Assembly (NCBI GenBank): GCA_036346405.1
Contig: CM070548.1
Coordinates: 56,107,866-56,171,865 of the forward strand
DNA length: 64,000 nt
Origin: Phyllostachys edulis
Taxonomy: Eukaryota > Streptophyta > Magnoliopsida > Poales > Poaceae
Direction of reading: 5' to 3'
Position numbers and translations under genes: made by a program. Shown here piece after piece: positions 33,421 through 45,300 of the stretch. Position 1 is the first letter of the stretch. Every line of letters begins with the position of its first letter. The notes beneath the pieces were generated by a model. The model saw only the letters and a list, made by a program, of their open reading frames with translations. It was not told the origin of the DNA and ran no database searches.

Positions 33421-33790
33421 ATATTTACGAATGTGTTTTGTAAATAGTTGTGACTCATGGATAACCCTTGTAGCATGTGACTTAAGTTTGCGAATGTGTT
33501 TTGCAAATGGTGTAAGTCCATCTACCTTATTCCTTGTAGTGTGATTCTATAAGTTGGCAAATGTGTTTTGCAACTTGTTGAGAATCTCACTTGAATCCTT
33601 GTTTACATCGCGCATCAACTTGGCAAATGTGTTTTGCAAATTGAGTTGAAGCGGAATGCGTTTTGAGACATAGATTCTAAAAGTTGGCAGATGTGTTTTG
33701 CAACTTGTTGAGAGTCTTGTCTTTAACCTTGTGTGTGCATCTTGCATCAAATGAGCAAAATGTGTTTTTGCAAATCAAGTTGATGCAAAG
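33421..33790 (+). repeat. Second hairpin cluster, AATGTGTTTT core (3' LTR copy)
   Basis: Counterpart of 19098-19466. Two units here have the arms AAGTTG/CAACTT, where the 5' LTR has ATAAGT/ACTTAT at one of them: both arms differ together. Confidence 0.75.
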
Positions 33791-34515
33791 ATCAAATCCT
33801 TTCTTCTTTGGTAGGGTCTTCACAGCGGTCTCGACTTGATGTCAGCTATCGACCGCTTGTGTATCGGTCTGACCGGCATAGTTAGTGCGGTCTTGATCGA
33901 CCGGACCTCCGGTCGAGAGACCCGGTCGACTTTTTTCGAGAAACGCTTTTACGGTCCTTAGCCATTTTTGTGGAGCGGCTTTGGCGTCTATTAGGCGATC
34001 GGCGACCGCCATTAGTTGGCGGTCGACCGGCAGATGAGCTCAACTGCTAGTTTTATAGCTAGTGGAGCTAAGGCGGTCGAGGCCGCCATTATACGGCGGT
34101 CAGACCGATTTCGTCCAGATTCTCTGGAATCTTTCCCCAACGGCTAGTTTTTGTGTGTGGGCTATATATAGCCACCTTGACTGGTTGGGAGAGGTTGTTG
34201 GTGCCCCTAGACATTCCATTGAGCAAAGAGCAAGCCTCTCATTCTCTTTTGTGCATGTGTTGCACTTAGTGAGGTTAGAGAGAAAACCCTAAGTGCATGT
34301 GTTGCCTTAGGTAGTGGATTTCGTATCCATTTGAGCTTAGACACTTGATTGGTTCAAGTGAGCGTTGGAGACTTGTTACTCTTGGTGTTTGCCGACACCT
34401 AGACGGTGTGGTGGCGTCGTTGCGCCGGTGAGCTTCTTAAAGAAGGTTGTGAGAAGACCCGGGCGGTTTGTGAGTGGTGTGGTGCTCGCCATCTCCGGAG
34501 TGGAGGAAAGAGCAA

Positions 34516-35245
34516 TGTCGACGATCGAATCGCCGATCTTACGAAAATAAATGAGGAAAATGACGTGGAATATCCTGGAATGGAATGGGGGTCGCTCTTT
34601 ATTGATATGAACTGGATTTACAAGATGTGGCTAAGTACTACCCTGAATTACACTGAATGGAGGAATGCTTAACCGGGCAATCAGACTTAGAATATGAGTC
34701 TAAGGCTGATTATCTAGCTTCTAATTCCACCGCTTAGGCTTCTGTGCATATCTTTGCCTTGGCCTTGTTTTGTGTGTCGCCTATCGTCTCCCTTCTTGTC
34801 TCTGTTGTTGTCTTTTGTGCTTCACCTTTAAATAACTTCCGAAGAGGTGGCAGTTACTCCTGGAGAAGACATCCCTGGTGAAGCGTTACGACTGGTCGGA
34901 ACGGTAGAGAAGTTAGCAATGTGTTAACTTCCTTGCGGTTGCTTGTGAAAAGCTTAACCGTAGGGTGGTTAATAGTCAGTGTCTTAGGGTTGTACCATCG
35001 CATGGTTTGGAACGTATAACACGTGTTCCATTCATCATACGATAAGAAATACCAGTTCAGTAATTTTACGAGCGGTTATCTGGTCGGGGATTAGGCACAA
35101 AGCCTCATCCGACCAGGGTACCCATTAAGTAACCTCTGGAATACTAACGACCAGGGAGGTCGTCAGTCTTAGGGGTTACGACCATGAAGACGTATGGTCT
35201 TTTATTATATATTAAAATAATACATAGATGTTTTAATCCTCGTCA
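34516..35245 (-). mobile_element. Tat-like gypsy solo LTR in the B 3' LTR
   Basis: Plus-strand ends TGTCGACGATCG and TAATCCTCGTCA, 730 bp, flanked by AGCAA (34511-34515 and 35246-35250). The B 5' LTR has the empty site (AAAGAGCAACCCTAG at 25908). The length and the CCTCGTCA / TGTCG ends match the LTR of element C, although the interior differs, so it is a related family. No internal region remains, as after LTR-LTR recombination. Confidence 0.9.
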
Positions 35246-35671
35246 AGCAACCCTAGTGGAGCGAGGTGTTGGTTCGGTTTGGAACCGGTCCAAGTGGTTG
35301 GATTTACCTCGGAGCCGGGTGCTCAATTCGTGGAGCCGGTCCAATTAGTTTGGGCTTGCCTCAACGTGGATTAGGGGAGACCAGCAAGTCTACGATCACC
35401 ACAGGAAAACATCGCCGTGTCATTTATGGTTTGATTACTTGTGCAATTTATATTACTTGTATTTAAATTGTTTAATTGTATGTGTATGATTGCTATCATT
35501 TATATAGTCTCATATTATTGGTGTACTTAGTTGAACCTAGTTGATTTAGGCTTTAATTGTGCAAAACCGTATTTGTATTAGCTTCCGCATTAGAAATCGG
35601 TTTTAGCCAAAGGAGTTTTTAAAATACCTATTCACCCCCCCTCTAGTCGGCCTCCTCGATCTTACACCGCC

Positions 35672-37912
35672 ACCATTCTCGTCAACCTCCGGCTGCCCCG
35701 ATTGTCTCAGTGTGATCCCCTCACCATCGCCAAGCCGGTGCTCTTCTTGTTTATCTCCGAGCGTTGCCGAATCGGCAAAACCGCCGTGGACCGAAGCCTC
35801 CTCTACCGCCAATGTCGCCGTCATCAACGAGCCATCGCCGCCTCCACCCAAAGAACCACCGTGTTCGTGGGGTTCCGGTTTTGCCCTTGGCCGGACTTAC
35901 CTCGCCGTCATTCGCCGTCTATGCCGCCACCCTTGCTGTCGGCCAAGGATTCCTCTACTCTCTATCCTTCTCTCTCTACCACCTCAGCATGCCACTTCAC
36001 CTCCACCATAGTAGCCACCTCATCTTCTGCCCATGTGTCAGCATCAGTGGCAGTCCACGTGGTAAGCCAAGTCAACACCGAAGCCCCAGTCCACCATACA
36101 CCCAAGTCAATTCCATGGACTTGGTCCATACCTTTTTCTTTAGAATTTATTCAGCCGAAAATCAAAATCTCTGCTGACGTCATGCTGATGCAGTAATCTG
36201 GAATTTGTTTTTGAAAGAAAATTCTAAAATCCATAATAGTATTTCTCTCTCTTCGTTTTCTTTTTTGACAAATCTTCCAAGAGTCCGTTCGAACTCCGAT
36301 TGAGTCCGTTCAAATTTCTAAATTCTTGTAAAATCAAGTTCTTTCTTTTAGAGTTTGTTTTACTATTTTTTGAATTTTATTTGAATTTATTTGTGCTTTG
36401 TCTATTGTTTTCTCTATCGTTAGATGATCTGTTTCATGGAGCAAGAGGAGAAGCAAAGTTTGAAGATCCAAGTGTGGTACCTGAGTAAAGCCAAAGCCAA
36501 GGCAAGTCGTAGTCTTTTGATCATATTGAACCTATGATTTCAAAAGTATATTGTTTTATATCAATTGCATGCTATCTTTATATCAACTATTTTGGGATTA
36601 GTTATCACCTATTTGTCATCATGCCTCCATTGAACTTTTGAATACCACGAATCACTTGTCACCATAGAATGGTTAATATTAGTTGGGCATAATTGTATCA
36701 CCAATATGGGTATCGTACAGATGCTTAGTTATGCTTAGTTACAATGGGCTCATGATCACATATACAATAATGTTAAATTTGACTTTATGAGATTTGGAAT
36801 TGTGGTGGTTAGCCATTGTTGTTAAAATTTGTGTACCATGACAGGGTATGTCCTTGGTCTTGGTTGAATAAAAATAATTTCTGCTAGGGCGAGCAATTGT
36901 GAAGTGGGGGTGCGGTTAGCACGTTGTGGATGTGGTAGACTCATCTGAGTAACTTGTCAATAACTTAATCTTGTGTGCTATTGAACTGAGCATTATCATA
37001 CAATCATATGCCTGATGGGATGAGCCTAATTTAGTAAGTTGTGGAGTTTTGACGTTGAATTCTCAGGTAGTAGGTTTAGTATGGGTGGAGGTGTGGACTA
37101 TTCTGAAAGTCACATCTATGGGCGGTTCGCCGTCTCCAGGTCCAACCGTGTGCGTCGGACCAATAGTGAGGTTGGGGTCGGCAGTATGCACATCAGGAGA
37201 GTCAATTGTTGAGATGAAACATCCGAAAGGTTTTGTTATGATTGGTGCTAGCTACACTGGTTGTATCTTATAGGTAAAGTATACAACCTTTGCAGAGTGT
37301 TAATTAATCTATTCGAATAGCCGAGTCCGCGGTTATGGACATATCCAGGGATTTCACATGAGAAGTAGAGTTTCTTTATAAAATATATCGGAGTGTGTAT
37401 GAGAAGTTCACTTGATGAATATAATGTTTGTTTGGTGAATGGGTAATTCATTTGGTGGTTTGATTGGGAAGTTAATGAGTCACTGGTTGATTTTAAAGAA
37501 ACTATTTACTTTATTTATTTATTGTCTTTCAAATTACGCATTTGAATATATTTATTGTATTTATCATAAATACTGCTTTATGCAAAAGAACTATACAACT
37601 AATCCTTTGTTCAAGCCTTACATGAATATTAAATGCATACTATTTCTCTACGACTTGTTGAGTACTTTATGTGCTCACGATTTTAAACTTTGTTGCTCAG
37701 TTAAAGAGTACCAAGCTGCTCAAGAGTTCTTTGGACATGAGTACTATGAAGACTTTGCGAATTAGGAAGTGTTTTCCACTCGATTGCATGTGGACATGTT
37801 GATTGGTATTTCCATGTTTTCTCATTCCGCTGCAAGAGTTTATTTGTTTCTTTAGCCCTGTGTGGCAAGCTAGGTAAACATTGACCATAAGGCCCAGTTA
37901 TTATTACTATCT
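35672..37912 (+). repeat. 3' LTR of element A, second segment (truncated at its end)
   Basis: Continues the LTR interrupted at 17852. The stretch from 36504 (GGCAAGTCGTAG) to 37912 parallels 11673-14212, including the CTATTCGAATAG box at 37309-37320. Homology ends near 37912, about 150 bp before the expected LTR terminus, so the element lost its 3' end. Confidence 0.85.
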
Positions 37913-38800
37913 GTCCTTGGTCTAGCGTAACTTGGCAACAGTTCACCGGGTGCCCATAGTGGGCCCATCTATCAGGTCGTGCAACTCGGGGTACGGGTGC
38001 ACTGTTGTCCTGATGAAGGACCGTCCAACAGAGAAGTGCTCCCAACTTCACATCTGCAAGAGCACGTAATAGAAGACAAGGACCAGTTTCAAACCGGTGT
38101 CATACCGCAAAGCATCACACAACCCCTGTATGTGGAACAAAGGACGGCTGATCCCCAACTGTACTAGAGCATCGCCCCAGCTTCCGCGTTAGCCAAATAC
38201 TCGGTGATGCGGATGAAGCTGGGATACACCCAATCGCCCTGTGTGGCGAGAAACAGGTCCCAACCGAAGAAATGGAGAAGGTAAGCGACGAGGTGTGTCC
38301 TAACAACCACTTCACGTGCATCCGCTGGGCATTGACTGAAATTCCTCAACTATATCTGAGGGACACCATGGACGTTGTCTAGGGACAGGTATGCCAAATC
38401 GATGCTCCAACTAGGCCTTCCAATCTGCCGGTGGACGGCTTGAAACAAGTGGCCTACCCCTGATCGGGAGACTGGTCAAGAAGGAGACATCCCGGAGAGT
38501 GACCGTCATCTCTCCCCACCGAAAGTGGACGGTGTGCGTCTCGGGTCTCCACATGTCAACAAGTGCCAACATCAGACTGCAGTCTAGGGTGAAGTAGCGT
38601 CTGACCAAAAGCATCCTCGCAAAGGGCAACAAACTTGTGTCTCGAAGGATTGGGAAGAAGCAAGCGTCGAGCTGCCACTAATGCTTCTCCGACCGAAGCA
38701 CAAGGGTGGAGGGTCATCCGCGTCCCCGGTGATCTACAACTTGCACCAGTGATGCTCGTCATAAAAGGCTTCGAGAAGCTCCGTTAGAGGCATGACCTGC
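37913..38800 (-). pseudogene. Plant mobile domain (PMD/MAIN-like) gene fragment
   Basis: Read on the minus strand: LMLALVDMWRPETHTVHF, then RWGEMTVTLRDVSFLTSLPI (38632-38411). In another frame it reads AYLLHFFGWDLFLATQGDW and YPSFIRITEYLANAEAGAML (38349-38164). These are hallmarks of the plant mobile domain, found in MAIN/MAIL proteins, in long-form PP7 phosphatases and in genes captured by transposons. Frameshifts and the absence of full flanks make it a relic. It may have been carried by a Mutator-like element together with the adjacent AT repeat, but no terminal repeats were found. Confidence 0.8.
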
Positions 38801-38814
38801 AAGAGATGAAAGGA

Positions 38815-39320
38815 ACATATTATTAGTGAATAAATTAATAATAACGATGAATTACTAGAAATTAATAGTTTACGACTAAATTAATTATGAGTAATTTAAT
38901 ACCACTAAATTAATTATGAAAACTTTATTACCACAAATTAATTGCAAATAAATAATATTACAACTAGATTAATTACGACTAAATTAATTACGAGTTATTA
39001 AATACCATTAAATTAACTAGGACTAATTAATTAGCACAAATTAATTACAAATAAATTATTACGAGTAAATTCATACAACAAAATTAATATGGATAAATTA
39101 ATTACGACTAATTAAGTATAGGTAATTAATTAATTGCAACAAAAGCGATAATGACTAAGTTAATTATGACTAAACAAGAATGACTAAATTAATTATGCCT
39201 AATTAACTACAACTAATTAACTAACAAAAATTAACTATGACTAATTAATTACCATTAATTAACTGCAACTAATTAACTAACACAAAATTAAGTATGACTA
39301 ATTAACTAACTACACAGTTA
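38815..39320. repeat. AT-rich degenerate minisatellite (ATTAATTA / ACGACTAA units)
   Basis: About 500 bp of imperfect 12-27 bp units such as GACTAAATTAATTA and CACAAATTAATTACAAATAA. No ORF. Confidence 0.85.
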
Positions 39321-39636
39321 ATAAAGAAAATACATATGACAAAAAAAATTATCTCCTAATACGATCGCTAATGACTGCTTTAAGCAATCCTTAATCATCG
39401 GCGAAAACGAATTCGAGCGAGGCAGCGAATGATAGAGTGAGCGAGAATAAGAGAGTGAGTGAGGATGAGAGTGACGAAGTCTCTCATAGTCGACTTGAAA
39501 TTTATAGCCACGCAACACACAAATCACGACCGACCGCGAAGCGACGGGAGGAATCGGATTCCCTCCCACGCGCGGCCTTTCATTGCATGCATGCAAAGGC
39601 ATGGGCGGTGATGGACGTGACAAGACGCGATGATAG
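39321..39636. other. Unassigned sequence
   Basis: No recognised feature. A 145-codon minus-strand frame crosses from here into the adjacent LTR, so it is unlikely to be a gene. Confidence 0.4.
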
Positions 39637-40757
39637 TGTTGGTGATATGCCCTAGAGGCAATCATAAAGATGATTGTATCACGTCTATGTTTATGAGTTA
39701 TTGAATAAGTGTTATTCTGTTCCTTGATTGAATCATCAGTTATAAAGATTAACAAGTATGTGACTTGTTGGTGAAGCTCTTTTAACTTATGATGGTGTTA
39801 TTCTAAAAGTATCCCTGGTCGGATGTCACTGATCAGAACATCAGTGATCCTATCGACCAGCACATGTATTGATTGATGACCATGTTTTATCGGTCATGGA
39901 TATAGGGATATCGAATCAATAATGTGAGCACATGTTGGAGAACATGGTATTGGATAGACCCACCTTGAGACACTATTGAGATTGTTATGATTCTTTGTGT
40001 CATTAGTTGGTCTCAAGCAATAATGATGTATAATCCCTAGACCTGAGATCAGCATGGTCCCCTACATGTGTAATAACACTCTTAGGGGTTGCCAAACGCT
40101 ACTCGTAATTGGGTAGTTATAAAGGTAGCTTTTGGGTATGTTATGAAACATGCGGAGGGATGTGACTGGTCGGATATGGGATTTTCCCCTCCTAACATAA
40201 CGGGAGATATGTTTCTGGGCCCCTCGAAGTGATCGGATAAAGAAAGTGCATGTCCATGCCACTGGTGGTCGAAGAGTTCGACCACATAAGGTTATCCGAT
40301 ACTCGATCGAGAAAGTATTGAACAGTCCATGGATGATATGATATCTCACCTGGAGTTCAACCAGACATCGTGAGGCAAAAAGAGAATACACGAGTAGGTC
40401 GCTTAGTTTGATCGCCATGGGTAGTCGTTTGGAGATCTGGTGGGTCAGAGACTAGTCGAACGTAATCACAGAGTGGTCAAAACCTGGTCGTAAGGAGTTA
40501 TGAACTGGTTGTGACCACATACGAACTGGTCGTATAGAGATATGACCTGATCGTAAGTGATGAGGACCTGGTCGTAGATTATATTGTATTAATATTTGTC
40601 CGATATAATTTGTATGTATTCGGGAATCGTTATGTCCTGCTAGCAACCGCTAACGACTCGTGATCGAAAAGGGTTTCTGAGTCACAACCGACTACACATA
40701 AACCTAACGGGTCACACACTTAACAGGTTGGAACAAAACGTGTTCAGATAGGATCCG
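39637..40757 (+). repeat. Angela/BARE-type copia LTR, first segment
   Basis: Starts TGTTGGTGATATGCCCTAGA, close to the well-known start of Angela/BARE/RIRE1 LTRs. It is interrupted at 40757 by element D and continues at 63776. The last five bases, ATCCG, are the duplication made by D. Confidence 0.8.
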
Positions 40758-41090
40758 TGTAGGATCGTAATGGCAATCAGAAGGGGGGGGGTTGAATGAT
40801 TGCAGCAATTTGACAACCGAATTCAATTTCAGCAAGAACCTCTTCTCAGCCGCACAGCAAGACGACCAAATCAAAAACAAAGATTCAACGAAACTGATCT
40901 TTATATCTCAGTATAGATTTGTGTCTACAAAGTGCTCAGCAAGCACCCCTCAAAACCCTAATTCGAAGAACATCTAAAACGAAGCAACTGTAGCAAGCTA
41001 CGATCTCAAAAACCCTAGTCTCGGCACATAACTCCCCAAAAATCCTTATACAAGCCGTACCCTACTGCCTTCTCTTATAGCCTAGAGTCC
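40758..41090 (-). repeat. 3' LTR of element D, segment downstream of the C insertion
   Basis: Matches 62177-62502. The plus strand ends AGAGTCC at 41090. Its last five bases, AGTCC, are the target duplication of element C. Contains a run of nine G near 40783. Confidence 0.9.
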
Positions 41091-41816
41091 TGTCGGTGTT
41101 TTAGAACCGAACTTACGTAAAGATTGTTTGATTCGGGGTCTCCTAGAATAGAATCATGCGAGAGATTGACACGGAATTTTTATACTGAGTTCGGGCCTTC
41201 TCAGGAGAGAATAACAACCCTACTCCCTGTGTGTGTATGGTATTGAGTGTATACTGAACAATCAGGGGAAAAACTAAGACTATTACAGATAGTGTTTGTA
41301 TTCTTGATGGCTCTCTCCTCCCTTTCTCTAGTTGCCGCCTTTTATAGTGCGTGAAGGAGCGGCGACTCCAGAAAGCGGCGCCTCATCACCTCTAGAATTC
41401 AGCGCATGTTGGTAGTAATTACGGTGTATTAATTCCTCCACGTCGCTCAACAACTATATACCGTAGATAATGGGGTATTACGTGCCATTATTACGTAGAA
41501 TAACAACAGATGATGATCGTTTGAATCCCTTAATCAATAAGACCCACTTGTCTCTGAGTTCATTTGATTATAAGGTGGTCGTGGTGACCTAGTCGTAGAG
41601 GAATATCGACTATGAGGTAGTCGTAGCAAGACTTACGACTATGGGATAGTCGTAGCATAACTTACGACTATGGGGGTGGTCGAGAAGAACTTCGACCATC
41701 CATTTGGTTCTTCCTTCATAACATTAAGGGTACACTCGGGGTTCACATGACATCATATTTACCTATAATAAAGATTATAGATAAAAGGTAAAATAAGGAT
41801 TATTATATCCTCGTCA
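41091..41816 (-). repeat. 3' LTR of element C
   Basis: 726 bp. Includes a CTATAAAAGG TATA box complement near 41338-41348 and, at 41575-41700, copies of the TACGACTA / TAGTCGTA inverted motif. Compared with 53706-54425 it differs by many small indels. Confidence 0.9.
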
Positions 41817-41831
41817 TCTAGCCCCCACTTC
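41817..41831 (-). other. Polypurine tract of element C
   Basis: On the minus strand AAGTGGGGGCTAGA directly before the LTR start TGACGAGG. Confidence 0.85.
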
Positions 41832-42392
41832 AAGTGAAAGCAACTTACTTGGTAAAGGGTTCTAGATGGTCTTACGATCATGAGAGGATCGTGAAAATAA
41901 TCGAAGGAAAAACTCTTCGATTGTATACTACTTTGACCGAAATGTGCTTGGTCAAGAAAATTGCTTACGACTATCAAGTGGTCGTAAAAGCATTTCTACG
42001 ATCACAAGGTGGTCGTAGTATAGTGATCGGAAGAAGGAACTTTCCGATTATCATTTCCTTTGGTTGAAAAGATCTAACCAAGGAAGTAATTTAAGCTTGA
42101 GATGTAGCATAAACCTGAATTTCTCGAGCGGACACACTGGGAATCTCAAGCGGCGCTTGGTGCTTTGTCTGTTGAAGCGGTTCGAGGCGGTGGCGACCCT
42201 TGGAATATCACGCCTCGGCTCAAGGTACTGTGATTATATATACTCACCGAGGGTAAAACCTAAGATCTTACTTTTCCCCAAATTACTCCTGCTTTTCTTC
42301 AAGCTCTTGCCTTCTCTGCCGAGTCATTCTTGCCTTCTCCGCTACCACTCCAATTGTGCCCTCTTTTTGACCCAAAACTTCTGTTTCCGAGA

Positions 42393-45300
42393 GAGATGGC
42401 GGGAAAGTTTCGAGTGGGAAGAGTCGGAGATGGATGCGCGAAGATTCAAGCCCTAGTTGTCGGGAAGATTCGAGAAGACTCTTGTGAAATGGCTTCCCAG
42501 ATTTGGGCGAAGATTGGCCGTCGAGGAGAATGGGCAAATTCAGTCTTCGGGCTTATTGTGAGTGTGGCCTTCGATTTGCTGCTCACCCCTTTCTCACCGT
42601 TGTGCTCGAGCATTTTGGGGTGGAGTTAGTGAACCTTGGTCCTAACTCCATCACCATCTTGGCGTTTTAAATATATTTGTGCGGCGTGCACAGGAATTCC
42701 ATGACCTTGAGCTTTTCCAATATTTCTATGGAATGTCTCGGCAAGCGGGATTCTTTGAAGTTGTGGTCTAAAACTCCACGACGGGAAGTCGAGGAGTATA
42801 TTGAGAGTTTCACCCGGTCTCGTGGTAGGGATGGAGGAAGAGGTGGTTTCTTGGAAAGTCACCTCGAAGACAACCTCTTCGTGGGGAAAGGTCATTAAAA
42901 GAAATCTTCATGGGATTCGACTCACGAAGATATCGGTAGGATTGCCCCTTATGTTCAAGCTATCAAGGACTTGAAGAAGGAAGGGTGGACGGATGGCATG
43001 TGGTGAAAGATTTCATCACGCGCGAATTAGTCCTTTGAAGAAACGAGCATCCCTATGTGGAGATACTCGGCTAACAGACCCAACCAGGGACTACAACGAG
43101 GGTAAGTGAATTTTCGACTTAGCTCTCGGTTTGGTCTTTACGCAAAGTTGTTTAAAAGATGCCTTTATCTGTTTGAGCAGATCTTTCACCACGGGAGATT
43201 GACGTTAGAGTCAAACTTCGTTTGTGAAGTCTCCGCCACTTAGTGTGGCGGTTCCTAAAATCCTTGCGATCGTATCCGCAGAGGAAAGGATGGTTAGCCT
43301 AAAGGTAATCGAGAGTTGATTTTATCTTTAAGACTTTATAGTCGTAGAAAGAACTTACGACTAGAGAAATGTTGTAGAAAAAACTTACAACTTAGTCGTG
43401 ACCGTAGGAAATCTTACTGATCGAGGAAAGGTCGAGAAAAACTTACGACTTGATCTTTGGTCGTAGAAAATCTTACGACCGCTAGTAATTCTTCTCTTCT
43501 GTTTTGCTTTACGAAAGTAGGCATGGAAAATCGTCGGGATGATGAAGAAGTCATCTTGATAACCATCGGTGCGGGGTTGACAAAGGACAAAAGCTCGGCT
43601 CCTTCATCCAAGAGACGTCGACTTTTAAGGGTGACGACAAAGGAGGCGAGCTCGAGTTCTAGTCCTTGACGGATCCTCTGCAAAGCTTGTGGCGGAACAT
43701 AGCCTGGCGAAGCCGAGGCTAAAATAGCTAAAGTGGAGGAGGTCAAGTAGTTTGAACCTCTAAAGCGCAAACCTCGCAAGGCCAAGGTACCCTTCTATTA
43801 TGACAAAAATCTTTCGCAGCTACGCCACTCCTGGTTTTGTTAAGCACTTGGAAAAGGAGGCTGGAAGGATTTTATGTCTTTAATGAATATAATACCGCTC
43901 GAAAGAGAGCCTATGGCTGATGGCAATCTTTGCTCTTGGAGTGGTCGAGACCGATCTCGGCCATCGAGAAAGTCGAGACCACGAGAGATGGTTCCTGTTC
44001 AAAATCCACGACCAGACGTGGTCGTGGCTAAGCCCATTCTTCAACTCGAACTTCGACCAGAAGTGGTCGTAGAGAAGAAGAAATCTTCCGTTGGGAAAGT
44101 GACTCCCAAATTCCTGTTTAGGTCCAAGGTGCAGAGGTATGTGAAATATACTAAAGTGTAAGAACAGAATTTACCTTTTTCCTTTTCACAACCTGAATTG
44201 CTTTCCTTTGGTCTTTTTAGCCCGACTCCTTGACCCAGAATGCTTCCGTTGAGAAGCCTATTGCTACCTCTCCATTGCTTTGGAGAGACAACAAGGAAGT
44301 GGTCGAGGATCATCCTCGGCCTGTGGTAGAGGAAGTCGTGGCGCTGAAGTGGTTACGACAACCAATGAGGTACTGTTGTACCCGATGAGTAGCGGCTACA
44401 ACCTCTGAAGTAGCAGCGGTGACCACAGAGATGGTCGTGGAGACTCCAGCAGCAGCTGCGACCACTGAGATGGTCGTGAAAGCTCCAGCAACAGCTGCGA
44501 CTACTGAGGCGGTCGCTACGACCACCGAGATGGTCGTGGATAGAAACGAGGCATTGCGAAGCCTCTGGTCAAGATGGTGGCGATTCGTCCCACCGTCTTG
44601 GGAAAGGAGATCGTTGCGACGTTCCTCCGGTACCCAAAGAGAAACTTCTGTAATCGGAAGAAGAAGAGTATTTCAACCTGCTACGACTTCTTTGGGCTGC
44701 TTCCATCGTAGGGTCTTCTGCTTTCAGATCTCGCGACCGAGTCCCCCATCCCAACGATATTCCCAATAGAGGGGATACCTTTGATAATGAGCGTCTTGAG
44801 AAGGTTTGGTGGGACCAAGTCACGAGGGTAGACAAGTCAAGATCCGGAGTCTGGTTTACTCGATGTTTGCTCGATCAACCATGAATGTAAGTACTTAATC
44901 GTACTTATATATACAGGTATAATCTTCTCTTGTTTCTCACTGTCTTTTCATCTTGCAGAAAGCCATAGAGCAAATCGCTGTTGTCGGTGAATATCATCGA
45001 CAACTTCTAGAGTTCGACGAGAAAGAAGAACTCGCAAGCAGCAGAGAGGTGGTAAGTCATCGCTATTCATAGTCACCTTGGATTTGACTACTTATATAGT
45101 GCTTACGGGATTTGTCATGGAAAAACTCACGACTAGGTAATGGTCGTAAAAGACTTATGACCAGTGGCTTTGTCGTAGAAGAACTTATGACTAGGTCAAT
45201 GGTTGTAGAAGAACTTACAATCGATTGACCCATGCTCATATCCACCGTTATCCTTTGCGAGTTAAGCGGTGGCGCTAAGACTTAGCCGACTCGCTCGATT

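Larger units (their letters stand above)
17853..35666 (+). mobile_element. Element B: large copia-type LTR retrotransposon with gag and ORF2 but no pol
   Basis: Boundaries are TGAAGAATCTAGCCCG at 17853 and CTCCTCGATCTTACA at 35666, flanked by the 5-bp duplication CCGCC (17848-17852 and 35667-35671). The LTR pair is 17853-26314 and 32165-35666. Without later insertions each is about 2.75 kb. A tRNA-iMet primer site is at 26317 and a polypurine tract at 32150. The internal region (5.85 kb) has an intact SIRE-like gag and a second ORF, with no protease, integrase or reverse transcriptase. It would need enzymes in trans, possibly from a SIRE-type relative such as element D (inference). It sits in the 3' LTR of element A. 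Confidence 0.92.
32165..35666 (+). repeat. 3' LTR of element B (contains a 730-bp solo LTR)
   Basis: Same start and end as the 5' LTR. Hairpin cluster 1 is at 32681-32907, cluster 2 at 33421-33790, palindromes at 33840-34110 and the TATA box at 34160-34173. As U3 of the 3' LTR, the hairpin clusters would be transcribed near the 3' end of the element RNA. Confidence 0.92.

Noticed and set aside
39318..39755. 145-codon minus-strand frame
   Set aside because: Crosses the boundary of the Angela-type LTR at 39637 and matches no family. Chance frame.
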